Below the pieces are notes generated by a model, which worked only from the letters and a program-made list of their open reading frames with translations, did not search any database and was not told the DNA's origin. From Candidatus Margulisiibacteriota bacterium (GTDB taxonomy: Bacteria > Margulisbacteria > WOR-1 > JAKLHX01 > JBAZKV01), in the NCBI GenBank assembly GCA_041650635.1, contig JBAZKV010000014.1:1-47696 (forward strand): a stretch of DNA of 47,696 nt, written 5' to 3'. The position numbers and the translations under genes were made by a program. Below, piece after piece: positions 1-8,285 of this stretch (positions within the stretch are counted from its first letter, which is position 1; each line of letters opens with the position of its first letter).

Positions 1-1954
1 TAGATGAAAGGTCAAGTTTTACCTTTGTGGCCCCTGCCGTTACCGCTCCGACAAAGTATCTTCCGCTTCTGTCGGTCACAACGGTCCTGCTGCCGACCAG
101 GATCCTGGCGCCGGGGATGCCTTTTTCTCCTTCGCTGAAAATGCCGTCGCCGTTCTGGTCGACAAAAACATGGCCGCTGACATAAGACAGGCCTTTCCAT
201 TTGGACCCGGTGTCAAACAATACCTTTAGCCCAAAACTGACATGGTTCTCGCACCTGTCCGCTGTGCTGCCTCCGGTTCCGATATAGTTGGCCACCTTGC
301 CCCTGACATAGGCTTTTGCTCTTTGATCAAGCTCATAGCCCAGTTCCGCATCAGCCCACATCTCGGTAAGTCCTGTTCCCGAGGCAGAAGTGCTGTTGTA
401 ATACTGTGAATTGACGGAAGTATATAAAGGGGTCCTTCCAAGCTTTGAATTGTAGTTGAGCAGCATCCTTATGAAATTGGTATTCTCCTGGCTTAGGTTG
501 TACAACAGGGTCCTGGTTTCCCATCCTCTTTCTATATTCAGAGAAAGCGCCTGGGAAACTCCGAGCCTCAATCCCATCAGCATTCTGTCATTGACATAAT
601 CGGATTCAACCGTATTGGACTGGGTAAATTTGGTCGGCTCATACCTTGCATATACAGTATTTGGGACTATAAAGTTAAAGTCATGGGACAACTGTGTGAT
701 AGAGCCCTCGCCTATGCCGCCGCTGGCAAAGCCTCTTCTGTCCTCTTTCCACGGAGAATATGTGAACACGGTCCCGGAACCGGCCCTTACCCTGAGGCTC
801 CCCTTGACATCCGAATTGTAGAAAGTGCTGGACGGCCCCTGAAGATAAGTATTGATGTACCTGTCAGAGGAAAAGCCGATATCTACATTGGAAAGCGGAC
901 GGTAGGAACCCGACAGGTAGAACCCGTCGGTACCCCTCCAGTTAACGGAGTCAGAAGGCGTAATGTAGTCCGCTCCTATGCTCCTGTAGGTCCCCTTCAG
1001 GTAAAGGTTGTCCCCCGTATAGGCAGCCTCGGCCTTGTAAGCTCCGCCGCCGGAAGCCGCATTCGCAGCTTCACCTTGAAGGGTAAGCCGGTCAAAAGGC
1101 CGGTACATTGCTCCCAGCGCAAGTATGTTGGACCCCTGCCCGGTGACCTCCTGCGAAGATGTTACGGCCGAAAGACTGAAGTTCAGGTTTCTTCTCGGGC
1201 GCACCAAAAGTTTTACCGCACCAAAGGTCTGTTTGGGCCGTGAATCGTTCCAGACCGATTTTCCCCAGAGCCCGTTGGCGCTGGCCCCTGTTGCCGCGGT
1301 CAGTTCAAAGTACTCGTTGGGAGTAAGATTGTAGTAAAGTCCCTGATAGTTGAGGAACGGCAGCGTCAGCTCGGACAGGTCGGCAAAAGAATCGCCCAGG
1401 TTAAAATAATACTTTTCTGTTTTGAACCCAAGCGCCATCTTCGTAATGCCGTAACGACCGTTGTAGCCTTCGTACTGTATGTATGAATTAGTCATGCCAA
1501 GCGGAGTTTGACCCGAAGCGTTCAACTGATGGAACAGTCCGCTGTAGCTCCACCGGTTAAAATCGTATTGCGACACCGAAGAGCCGTTGTAGGTAAAAAA
1601 GTTGTACCCGAACTTCAGGCTTTCTTCATCAGTCTTTGATAAGGAACCTTCATCTTGAACAGCGGGAGCCGGATAGGACACATTGACCTTGATAGCTGCT
1701 TTTTCCCCCGAATAGTTCCAAAATATCAGGAAGGTGGAGCCTCTGGACACACCGGTCACCGAATATGCCCTGTCAGAAAGCTTTTTTACCTGGGCGACAT
1801 CCGGATTCAAACTTATGACTTTGTCAAGCTCAAAAAAGGAGTATTCCTTTGTTTCGGCTATGTTTATCGCAATATCAAGATGCGCAGCAGCGCCCGCCCC
1901 GTAAAACGCGGCAGATATTAACAAAACCGTTAAGAACAAAAAAAACTTCTTCAT
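1..1954 (-). CDS. Usher-like outer-membrane beta-barrel protein, C-terminus outside window
   Basis: The frame is open from an ATG at 1954 to the window edge, about 651 codons, and the 3' end lies outside. It begins with a signal peptide (MKKFFLFLTVLLISAAFYG). Residues of about 25-75 resemble the short N-terminal domain of secretin/CpaC-type pilus proteins. A long run of alternating aromatic and polar residues follows (about 90-580), as in an outer-membrane barrel. Residues of about 583-645 form an SdrD-B/carboxypeptidase-regulatory-like beta-sandwich (DQNGDGIFSEGE, then DRSGRYFVG). That order of barrel then small beta domain recalls fimbrial ushers. It is the last visible gene of the run that includes the chaperone-like and three pilin-like genes, which supports a role in secreting or anchoring a surface fibre. 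It is not a recognisable classical FimD, so the usher role is inference. Confidence 0.65.
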   Translation of the reverse strand, partial: MKKFFLFLTVLLISAAFYGAGAAAHLDIAINIAETKEYSFFELDKVISLNPDVAQVKKLSDRAYSVTGVSRGSTFLIFWNYSGEKAAIKVNVSYPAPAVQDEGSLSKTDEESLKFGYNFFTYNGSSVSQYDFNRWSYSGLFHQLNASGQTPLGMTNSYIQYEGYNGRYGITKMALGFKTEKYYFNLGDSFADLSELTLPFLNYQGLYYNLTPNEYFELTAATGASANGLWGKSVWNDSRPKQTFGAVKLLVRPRRNLNFSLSAVTSSQEVTGQGSNILALGAMYRPFDRLTLQGEAANAASGGGAYKAEAAYTGDNLYLKGTYRSIGADYITPSDSVNWRGTDGFYLSGSYRPLSNVDIGFSSDRYINTYLQGPSSTFYNSDVKGSLRVRAGSGTVFTYSPWKEDRRGFASGGIGEGSITQLSHDFNFIVPNTVYARYEPTKFTQSNTVESDYVNDRMLMGLRLGVSQALSLNIERGWETRTLLYNLSQENTNFIRMLLNYNSKLGRTPLYTSVNSQYYNSTSASGTGLTEMWADAELGYELDQRAKAYVRGKVANYIGTGGSTADRCENHVSFGLKVLFDTGSKWKGLSYVSGHVFVDQNGDGIFSEGEKGIPGARILVGSRTVVTDRSGRYFVGAVTAGATKVKLDLSS

Positions 1955-1991
1955 TTTTCCAGTTATCCTCAGCGTCCCAAAAAAACATCCT

Positions 1992-3074
1992 TTACCTGAT
2001 CAATATATTCCCGGTACCTAAAAGGCTGCCGGAAGCGTCTTCCAGCATTACTTTAACCGCATAAGTTCCTTTTGCAAGTTTGCCGGTCCAGTTATAGCCG
2101 AACGCCCTGCTTAAGGAGGGCTGTATCTTAACGGGCCCGATCTTGAAGGTCTTTACCGCAGAGCCCTTGGGCCCGTAGACCTCTACCCTTCCCGAAACGG
2201 AAGTTGTGACATTCCCTTTGTTGACATAAACGAACGAGACCTTATTTGTCCTGCCGGGAGTAAGCTTAATGCTGGAAAGCTGCCCTCCCGCCCTGACAAC
2301 AATTTCTTTTTCCGCCACTGTCGGAAGCCCTGCCCCGTAATCAATTGAGGTAAGCACTTTATAGGTCCCCTGGCCAAGCATGCCGAACCATACCGCTTTT
2401 GCAGGCGCGATGTCTCCGGGAAGCAGGTAAAACTTGGGAATGCCCACCCTGCCGTAGATCTTGCCGTCTTTGTCCATTATCACCGAGGTCCCTTCGGCAG
2501 AGAGGATGGCGCTGCCCTCGTTTTTAACCATAAGTTTAATATTAAGCGGCCTGTCCTCATCCGGCTTTGACACGATGTACTCCGTGGCCGAGACCTCCCT
2601 GTGCGAAGCCCCTTTTACGTTAAGATAGACAATCGTTCCTATCCTGCCCGCAAGGATCACCTTGGAACCTAAAGAGCTTGAGGTCCCCTGCACGCTGGAT
2701 TCAAAAAAGATCACAGAATTGTAGCCGCCCGAAGCCCCATCCGGAACGGTGATGCTGTACTGGACCTGCCGGGAACTTCCGCCGGCAAGAGTGAACTCTT
2801 TGGGGTATATCGAGATCCATCCGGAACAGGAAAATTTTGTAGTGCCGGCCCTTTTGAATTCTTTGCTCCTGTCGGCTGCAAAGGTCCAATCCTCGGCATA
2901 CGCTTTTACTGTTATCGGCTCATCTCCCCTGTTCTCGACAAAAATAGTGCCTCCCGCCGCCGAGTTTGCAGGGGACTGCACCCAGACGCTTGGAGGATCT
3001 ATGTTTATAGAAAAGCCAAAGGAAGCCGCCTGCATAAGCATCGCTAAAGCAAGTATCGCTGTGGTCTTTTTCAA
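1992..3074 (-). CDS. Periplasmic pilus-chaperone-like protein
   Basis: This is a 360-residue secreted protein with a signal peptide ending near residue 22. Residues of about 23-140 match the N-terminal Ig-like domain of PapD-type chaperones in layout: a proline-rich first strand, a conserved-looking ENRGDEPITV segment, a Trp-Ile followed by a Tyr-Pro (WISIYPKEF), then VPDGASGGYNSVIFF. Two further beta-rich segments follow, so it is longer than the usual chaperone of about 240 residues. It lies 13 nt after the pilin-like gene at 3088 and 37 nt before the usher-like gene, which is the classical chaperone-next-to-usher arrangement. The role would be to hold pilin subunits in the periplasm. A WxL-system DUF916-type protein is an alternative. 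Confidence 0.6.
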   Translation of the reverse strand: MKKTTAILALAMLMQAASFGFSINIDPPSVWVQSPANSAAGGTIFVENRGDEPITVKAYAEDWTFAADRSKEFKRAGTTKFSCSGWISIYPKEFTLAGGSSRQVQYSITVPDGASGGYNSVIFFESSVQGTSSSLGSKVILAGRIGTIVYLNVKGASHREVSATEYIVSKPDEDRPLNIKLMVKNEGSAILSAEGTSVIMDKDGKIYGRVGIPKFYLLPGDIAPAKAVWFGMLGQGTYKVLTSIDYGAGLPTVAEKEIVVRAGGQLSSIKLTPGRTNKVSFVYVNKGNVTTSVSGRVEVYGPKGSAVKTFKIGPVKIQPSLSRAFGYNWTGKLAKGTYAVKVMLEDASGSLLGTGNILIR

Positions 3075-3087
3075 GCTCCATCCCTCC

Positions 3088-3615
3088 TTATTGTGTTACG
3101 GTATAGCGAACAGTGGTCGTATAGGTCCCCGCTGTCTGGCTTGACGGCATCGACATCCCCCATTTGAACTGTATCTCGGTGCCCGCGGGAAGGTTATTGT
3201 TGTCATCATAAGAAGGCTCTTTGCCGGAGGTGTAGACAAGTTCGTCTATGGTAGAAAAGTTAACATATCCCAGTATCGCAGGATGGTTGAGACCCGCTCC
3301 AAGATTGGTATAAGGAGCGTTCTTGTTGCCCGCGTAGGTGGACATCCACCTGAAGTTATCGTTGGGAATGGTGACCGACGGAAAAGCGCTGTTTGTAAGG
3401 GCCTGGAGCACGCTTATCTTTACTTCCCAGGGAGAGGCTGTGTCAGAGATTACGACAAGCGTATCGTGGTCCCTGGTAAGGGGGGCTTCCAGCCACGAGC
3501 CGGGAGCAACCGTCCCAAAACTTATGGAAGAGGTATCGATCGATACGCTGAGCGCCTGCCCCATCCCGGAGGATAAGATAAGTAGCAACAGGCTTATGAG
3601 TATTTTTTTTATCAC
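3088..3615 (-). CDS. Small secreted pilin/spore-coat-U-like beta-sandwich protein 1
   Basis: The product has 175 residues with a signal peptide (ILISLLLLILSSGMGQA) and a GTG start preceded by a purine-rich GGAAGG. The mature part alternates strands and ends in GTYTTTVRYTVTQ, a hydrophobic last strand of the kind pilins and spore-coat-U proteins use in strand exchange. It is clearly paralogous to the protein at 4185: both contain RWMSTYAGN, DELVYTSG and NLPAGTEIQFK or NLPEGTEIQFK. Its place between a sibling and the chaperone-like gene suggests a fibre subunit. No family is assigned with certainty. Confidence 0.6.
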   Translation of the reverse strand: MIKKILISLLLLILSSGMGQALSVSIDTSSISFGTVAPGSWLEAPLTRDHDTLVVISDTASPWEVKISVLQALTNSAFPSVTIPNDNFRWMSTYAGNKNAPYTNLGAGLNHPAILGYVNFSTIDELVYTSGKEPSYDDNNNLPAGTEIQFKWGMSMPSSQTAGTYTTTVRYTVTQ

Positions 3616-3641
3616 TTCTGCGCCTTCCGCATAACCCTATA

Positions 3642-4157
3642 TCATTCCGTCATCGTGAACTTGACGGTGGTCATATAATAGCCCGGGGCCTGGTTTTCGG
3701 GCACTGCCAGTTTGAACTTGAAATGGTTGGAGGTGCCGTTCGGCAGGTTGTTCTCTTCCCCGGCCGCGCTGGCATACACTATCTTTGGGGCAGTCGACAT
3801 CTGGTCGTTGGCGGTGCCGTACCACTTGCCCGCGCCGCCGGTCCAGCCGGTCCAATAAAAATTGCTGTTTGGAATGATGTAATTGGCCGAGTTGAACGGG
3901 GAATCGTTGCTGAGCTTAAGGTACCAGGGTTTTCCGCTGTTGGTCTTGGCCACAACATTTACCGCGGATGCGGGGATGTTCCACTTGGTCTCCCCGGGCC
4001 TCATCCTGCCAAAGTCTATCACGCCCTGGTCTATGCTCAACTCAAAGACCGAGGTTACAGTGACCGTAAAGGTCGTCTGCTGTGTTGCGCTCAGCGCCCA
4101 CGACGCCCCTGTCAAAAAGATAACTACCGCCGATCCAGCTAACAGTTTTTTTATCAT
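3642..4157 (-). CDS. Small secreted pilin/spore-coat-U-like beta-sandwich protein 2
   Basis: The product has 171 residues, a signal peptide ending near residue 23 (GASWALSA), and a GGAGAAAAAG ribosome-binding region before the ATG. It shares the plan of its two neighbours: an N-terminal strand pattern VFELSIDQGVIDFGRMRPGE, a Trp-rich centre, NLPNGTSNHFKFKL, and a final strand GYYMTTVKFTMTE. It is more distant from the other two than they are from each other. I infer a minor or structural subunit of the same surface structure. Confidence 0.58.
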   Translation of the reverse strand: MIKKLLAGSAVVIFLTGASWALSATQQTTFTVTVTSVFELSIDQGVIDFGRMRPGETKWNIPASAVNVVAKTNSGKPWYLKLSNDSPFNSANYIIPNSNFYWTGWTGGAGKWYGTANDQMSTAPKIVYASAAGEENNLPNGTSNHFKFKLAVPENQAPGYYMTTVKFTMTE

Positions 4158-4184
4158 TCTTTTTCTCCTTTTTCCCGTTGTTTA

Positions 4185-4781
4185 TTATTCCGTCATCGTG
4201 TAGCGTATCACCGTCGTGTAAGCCCCCCCCAACGGGGCGGGGTCGCTGGGCACCTGGAGAGAATACTTGAACTGGATCTCGGTCCCTTCGGGAAGATTGC
4301 TGTTATCGTTAAGCAAAGGGTTGGTCCCCGAGGTATAAACCAGTTCGTCCGAGGTCGCGAGCTCAATATAGCCCTCGGCCGGTTTATGCCTGAGTCCGCT
4401 GCTCATGTCCTGATAAGGAGAGGCCGCATTGCCCGCGTAGGTGGACATCCATCTCAGGTTAGAGAGCGGGATACTGTCATCGGAAGAAGAAAGCGGCCCG
4501 TCGGCCCTGATCATTACCTGCCAGGGGTTGCCGGTGTTGGATTTGCACACGGCACGGTTGGCGTATCCTGCCCCCGACGGGACCTCTTTCCATTCTCCGT
4601 ATCTTACCGATCCAAAATCTACCGAATATGGATCAAGATTGAGGCTGAACACCGAAGGCACCGTTACGGAAACCGAAAGGTCCCCGGTGCTGGAAGCCGC
4701 GCTCATGTCTTTGATCAAAGACGCTGACATCATTATAATGATCGCTCCTGCAAGGAGCAGTTTTTTGCGCGCGACAGCCAT
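4185..4781 (-). CDS. Small secreted pilin/spore-coat-U-like beta-sandwich protein 3
   Basis: The product has 198 residues, with a basic start, a hydrophobic segment (LLLAGAIIIMMSASLI) and AAS sites for signal cleavage near residue 29. The body has VFSLNLDPYSVDFGSVRYGEW, RWMSTYAGN, DELVYTSG and the terminal strand GAYTTVIRYTMTE. It is the first of the three paralogous subunit genes in transcription order. It follows the carbohydrate-binding-like gene by 24 nt, with AAGGAAAGGGG before the ATG, so it is probably cotranscribed from the promoters near 5500-5580. Confidence 0.6.
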   Translation of the reverse strand: MAVARKKLLLAGAIIIMMSASLIKDMSAASSTGDLSVSVTVPSVFSLNLDPYSVDFGSVRYGEWKEVPSGAGYANRAVCKSNTGNPWQVMIRADGPLSSSDDSIPLSNLRWMSTYAGNAASPYQDMSSGLRHKPAEGYIELATSDELVYTSGTNPLLNDNSNLPEGTEIQFKYSLQVPSDPAPLGGAYTTVIRYTMTE

Positions 4782-4805
4782 TCAAGCCCCTTTCCTTATG
4801 ATCCT

Positions 4806-5474
4806 TTATTCCTCGTCGTCTATCATCGAGATCAGCTTGACATTGTCTATGTTCATGTTGGTCTCGCCGTCAGCCGAATTTGCCAGGACCACCATCTGTA
4901 TCTGAAGCAGGCCTCCCGAGCCGTTCAACTGGTTAAAGTTCCTTTTCCCGTCGCCCCTCTTGGGGTTTGTCAGCACAAAATTGGAGAACGGGATGTAGAC
5001 CTTTTTCCAGCCTCTCCAGTCAACATTCTGCTCGGTAGACCAGATATCATCCTTGAGCGGCACCCAGTTCTTGTCGTACTTGGTCTCCCACGAGCCTTTG
5101 TCGTCGTCATAGAGCTCGATCTTGAGCTTTCCGCTCCCCGCTCCGTTGCCCCAGATGCACATCTCCAGCCCCGTAAAAGAAGAGGCGTCCAGCCCCACAT
5201 AGGTCCCGATGCCTCCGCAGTACCAGTCCTTGGCGCTGCCTTTGATGTTCAGCGAATACTTTCCGCAGGACTTAGCCAGAGAGTCTCCGGGCCTTGCCGG
5301 CGGGTTCTTAACAACCGTTCGGGTGACCCTGTCAAACACCCACCATTCCGGGTTTTTGAGGTCCAGGTTGTTCTCGAAATTATCCACCAGTTTAGAAAGG
5401 CCCGCGGCGTATGCCGGAGCAAGGGCCAAAAACACGAACAATACGATAACTCCCACAATTGTTTTCTTGATCAC
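4806..5474 (-). CDS. Secreted carbohydrate-binding-like (CBM11/CIA30-type jelly-roll) protein
   Basis: I choose a GTG start at 5474 because GGAGGTGA lies 8 nt upstream, and a signal peptide (IKKTIVGVIVLFVFLALAPAYA) starts immediately. The product is 222 residues. The mature part opens with LVDNFENN and ends with NMNIDNVKLI, the entry and exit strands of galactose-binding-like jelly rolls such as CBM11 and CIA30. In between it has acidic, Trp-rich loops. No catalytic motif is visible. It heads the operon that continues into the pilin-like genes, so it may be the glycan-binding tip or partner of that structure. The family is assigned from strand pattern only. Confidence 0.6.
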   Translation of the reverse strand: MIKKTIVGVIVLFVFLALAPAYAAGLSKLVDNFENNLDLKNPEWWVFDRVTRTVVKNPPARPGDSLAKSCGKYSLNIKGSAKDWYCGGIGTYVGLDASSFTGLEMCIWGNGAGSGKLKIELYDDDKGSWETKYDKNWVPLKDDIWSTEQNVDWRGWKKVYIPFSNFVLTNPKRGDGKRNFNQLNGSGGLLQIQMVVLANSADGETNMNIDNVKLISMIDDEE

Positions 5475-5502
5475 TTTATCCCTCACCTCCTCGCTGCTTA
5501 AG

Positions 5503-5531
5503 ACTATATCACCGCCATTTTTGAGCGTCAA
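5503..5531 (-). promoter_or_regulatory. Sigma-70-like promoter for the surface-fibre operon
   Basis: On the minus strand TTGACG (5526-5531) and TATAGT (5503-5508) are separated by exactly 17 nt. Transcription would start near 5496, about 20 nt before the GTG at 5474. It lies just downstream of the sigma-28-like element at 5552-5579. Confidence 0.6.
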
Positions 5532-5551
5532 GGCAAGCAACGCTTACTGTA

Positions 5552-5579
5552 TTATCGCAGATGTTTTGCGCGAATTTCA
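5552..5579 (-). promoter_or_regulatory. Sigma-28-like promoter element upstream of the surface-fibre operon
   Basis: Minus strand: TGAAATTC at 5572-5579, then 12 nt, then TGCGATAA at 5552-5559, that is GAAA-N15-TGCGATAA. It begins three bases past the stop of the GH26 lipoprotein gene. Spacing is identical to the other copies of this element in the window. Confidence 0.6.
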
Positions 5580-5581
5580 CT

Positions 5582-6589
5582 TTAATGGGAGTCCGAGGGC
5601 AAAACAACATTGTCAAGAAAATAAGAAGTGTCGGCTACAGCCGCTTTGTAGGCGGCCTCAAAGGAAGAGCTGTCCGTCACTGTCCAATCGCGCTCCTTGG
5701 TGATGTTGAACCAGTTAAACAGCTTGATGCCGGAATAATCAGACTTTATTTTTGAGAACGCATCGGTTATCCAGGCCGCTTTGTCCCCTCCGTCCGGAGC
5801 GCTGGCAAATTCACCTATCATGACAGGTTTGGAAGGATAAGCCGCTCTTATCTGAGAATAGACGGAAGAAAAGACCTGGTCAAAGGTCGTCCAGGTAGAG
5901 CCTCCCCAGTTATAGCCGTCAACTCCTATCCAGTCCACATAGGCATCGCCCGGATAATAACTCCCGATAGAATTCCATGTCTCGTCCGGAACACTTTCCG
6001 AATTAACGCTCCAAACCCAGGTAACATTAAGCACCCCGGACGCACTGAACAAGCCGTGGACATGCTTCCAGGCAGCTATGTATTTTGCGGGGGCTTCGGA
6101 CAAGCCGTTGTGAGATCCGTCCCAGGGGTACCAGTTGCCGTTCATTTCGTGGGCAAACCTTAGAAAGAAGGGGTGGCCGAAAGCTTTTGCGTCCAGCGCC
6201 CATTTTGAGATATACGCGTCAAATTCTCCGTCTATGATCTTCTGCAGCGTATAGTCGCTGTCGGGAACGGTTCCCTTCCAGGGCTCCCAGGTTATGCAGG
6301 GCACGCTTCCCCTTGCCCACACATGGCTGCATTCAAGGCTGGGGAAATCCTGGGTAAAATTATTGAACCACATCACCACGGCCAGTTTCCTGCCGGTGGC
6401 GTCCTCAAATCCGGAGATATAATCGCTGCCGTCCGTAAAGGCCCCCGTATAGCAGCCCAAAAAGTCCCCGCTTATCTTTTGCTCAACAGGCTCGCCCCCG
6501 CCTCCTCCGCCGCCTCCGGTCTGTTCTATACTTGTGCAACCCAGACAACAGGCAAGAAGCAGGCAAAGGAGCGCAGTCTTGTAATTTAT
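5582..6589 (-). CDS. GH26 endo-beta-mannanase-like lipoprotein, apparent ATA start
   Basis: The catalytic part is a GH26 fold: general acid Glu in FAHEMNGNWYPW (residue 148) and nucleophile Glu in MIGEFAS (residue 260). The same frame continues upstream through a Gly-rich linker into a textbook lipoprotein signal, ALLCLLLACCLGC, with lipidation at the Cys. That signal sits between an upstream in-frame stop and any ATG, GTG or TTG codon. The best start is ATA at 6589, with GGAG 8 nt upstream, in an ATAA overlap with the stop of the preceding gene (the position of a normal ATGA overlap). An internal TTG at 6460 would lose the lipobox. I read a 335-residue cell-surface beta-mannanase or related beta-glycanase. 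Substrate is inferred from the family. Confidence 0.75.
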   Translation of the reverse strand: MNYKTALLCLLLACCLGCTSIEQTGGGGGGGGEPVEQKISGDFLGCYTGAFTDGSDYISGFEDATGRKLAVVMWFNNFTQDFPSLECSHVWARGSVPCITWEPWKGTVPDSDYTLQKIIDGEFDAYISKWALDAKAFGHPFFLRFAHEMNGNWYPWDGSHNGLSEAPAKYIAAWKHVHGLFSASGVLNVTWVWSVNSESVPDETWNSIGSYYPGDAYVDWIGVDGYNWGGSTWTTFDQVFSSVYSQIRAAYPSKPVMIGEFASAPDGGDKAAWITDAFSKIKSDYSGIKLFNWFNITKERDWTVTDSSSFEAAYKAAVADTSYFLDNVVLPSDSH

Positions 6590-8226
6590 TTTACGAACTC
6601 CAGTTCTCCCCAGACTCCCGGGTCCTTATAGAAGAGAAAGTCCCCGTTCCAGACCATCTGGACCTGTCTGCCTGCGCTTGAATCCGCGTCGTCCAGCGCG
6701 CAGTCAAAACCTATTTTTGCTCCGTTCCTCGGTTTAAAGCCTCCCAGGTTGCTCCAGGGGATGCTGGCCTCTATAATATAGCCTTTGGCCCTTGGCTTAA
6801 CAAAGATCTTTGCGCCTTCGGCAGGAGAGTTGTTCTTCCATATCCAGATCGAAGCAGGAACATTCTTGTTGTTGCCGGCAGAAACGCCTATTTGGAAGTC
6901 CTGTGTTTCCATATTGGCCCTGTTCTTATCCAGTCCTTCTCTGGCGCCCAGCACTATCTCGACCGCGTCCCCGTTCCAGATGTCCCCGTTCTTTTTGGAA
7001 TTGTTGAAAGGTTTGTCATCGTTTATGTCCGCGGCAAAATAAAGGTTGTTTTCGTCCCACTTGAGATAGACCCTGCCCGACAGGTCCTGGGGGCCTTTCC
7101 AGAGAGCGCTGCCCTCATGGACCTGGCTTGCCTTGTTGATCACAACATGCTCGCAATCCAGCCACTTTGACAGGTCTCCGTTGAGCGCGGGGGCTTCGTC
7201 GGCATAAATTGCACGCGCTTTCTGCTTTTTCACTATAGAGCCTTCTCCCCCCGTTTCCATATAACCGGAGGAAGAGGCCGAAAAATAAGGATCGCTTATA
7301 AGGGCCTTAAAGGCCGACAGAGTTGAGGGGCCCGATTCTATCCGCCAGTCGGTTTCCTTAAGTTCGTCAAACCAGTTAAGAGCCCTGATATACGGCATCT
7401 TTTTAAGTTCGTCATTTATTTCCCGTATCCATTTGGCCTTGTCTCCGCCCTTGGCCGCGCTGCCAAACTCGGCTATCATTATGGGTTTGGAAGGATGCTT
7501 TCTCCAGAGGCTGCGGGCCGCGTCCCGGAAAAGTTCCTTAAAGCTGAGCCATCTGCTCCACTCGCGGGAGGTCCCCCAGTTATATCCGTCAAGCCCTATC
7601 CAGTCCACATAGTCGTCGCCGGGATAGGCTTTGTCCATTTCGTTCCAGGGCTCCTGCGGCCAGGATTCGTTCATCGGGCACCAGACAAACTTAGCGTTCC
7701 TTGCTCCCTCTCTCCTGAAGATATTTACCACTCTTCTGTAGGCTTCCACATACTTTTTGGGATTGCGCCCGTTGTTGACCGTGCACCAGGGATATCCTTC
7801 TATGTTGAATTCATGCCCCCATCTCAGGAAGACCGGCTTGCCCCAGGCTTTTATGTCTTTTGCCCACTCTTTTATGTGCGAGTCCCATTCTCCCGCAATT
7901 ATGTTGTCGAGTTTGATCCTTTCCTTATCGCTCCAAAGCCACGGCTCCCACACTATGTGAGGGATAGCGCCGTTCTTTATAGCTCTGTCCGCAAGGTCCG
8001 GATTAAAAAGGCTGCTCCAGTCCTGGTACCACATCACGGAAGCAAATTTCTTCCCCGTCTTTTTTTCAAGCGCTTTTACAACGCCCATGTTAGCCGGCGC
8101 GCCCTCTCGGAAGACCCCAAAATAGACCTGATCGCCTGAGCCTGAAGCGGCGCTTCCCATCCCAAAACACACCCCGGAAACCGCGACCCCAAGCATCACC
8201 ACGGCCAAAAGGACCTTTTTCATCAT
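6586..8226 (-). CDS. Secreted GH26 glycanase with C-terminal CBM9-like domain
   Basis: The product has 546 residues and a signal peptide ending near residue 25. The GH26 domain spans about 32-325, with general acid in LRWGHEFN (Glu139) and nucleophile in IMIAEFGS (Glu253). These match the positions in the downstream GH26 lipoprotein, to which it is paralogous (shared VDWIG and DGYNWG). Residues of about 345-546 form a CBM9-like domain (ALNGDLSKW, VYLKWDENNLYFAADINDD, NGDAVEIVLG). CBM9 modules bind sugar chain ends. It would act outside the cell on mannan or a related beta-glucan. GGGAG precedes an ATGATG pair, and either ATG could start. The gene lies between the permeases and the lipoprotein and probably forms an extracellular hydrolysis and uptake unit with them. 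Confidence 0.82.
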   Translation of the reverse strand: MMKKVLLAVVMLGVAVSGVCFGMGSAASGSGDQVYFGVFREGAPANMGVVKALEKKTGKKFASVMWYQDWSSLFNPDLADRAIKNGAIPHIVWEPWLWSDKERIKLDNIIAGEWDSHIKEWAKDIKAWGKPVFLRWGHEFNIEGYPWCTVNNGRNPKKYVEAYRRVVNIFRREGARNAKFVWCPMNESWPQEPWNEMDKAYPGDDYVDWIGLDGYNWGTSREWSRWLSFKELFRDAARSLWRKHPSKPIMIAEFGSAAKGGDKAKWIREINDELKKMPYIRALNWFDELKETDWRIESGPSTLSAFKALISDPYFSASSSGYMETGGEGSIVKKQKARAIYADEAPALNGDLSKWLDCEHVVINKASQVHEGSALWKGPQDLSGRVYLKWDENNLYFAADINDDKPFNNSKKNGDIWNGDAVEIVLGAREGLDKNRANMETQDFQIGVSAGNNKNVPASIWIWKNNSPAEGAKIFVKPRAKGYIIEASIPWSNLGGFKPRNGAKIGFDCALDDADSSAGRQVQMVWNGDFLFYKDPGVWGELEFVK

Positions 8227-8246
8227 TGCTCCCTTTCTTTTATGAC

Positions 8247-8268
8247 GCCCCGGAATTCTTATCGGGGC
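8247..8268 (-). other. Intergenic stem-loop between permease and GH26-CBM9 genes
   Basis: GCCCCG and CGGGGC arms (8247-8252 and 8263-8268) flank a 10-nt loop. No T-run follows on the minus strand, so it is more likely an mRNA-stabilising or processing hairpin than a terminator. It overlaps the -10 of the promoter element at 8259-8285. Confidence 0.45.
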
Positions 8269-8285
8269 ATGCTGTCATCCCTTTA
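8259..8285 (-). promoter_or_regulatory. Sigma-28-like promoter upstream of GH26-CBM9 gene
   Basis: Minus strand: TAAA (8282-8285), 15 nt, then CCCGATAA (8259-8266). This is the closest match in the window to the FliA/SigD consensus TAAA-N15-GCCGATAA. It spans the end of the permease gene and would start transcription about 25 nt before the GH26-CBM9 start. Confidence 0.55.

Noticed and set aside
6458..6460. TTG start for the GH26 lipoprotein
   Set aside because: It would remove the lipoprotein signal that is intact in frame just upstream.
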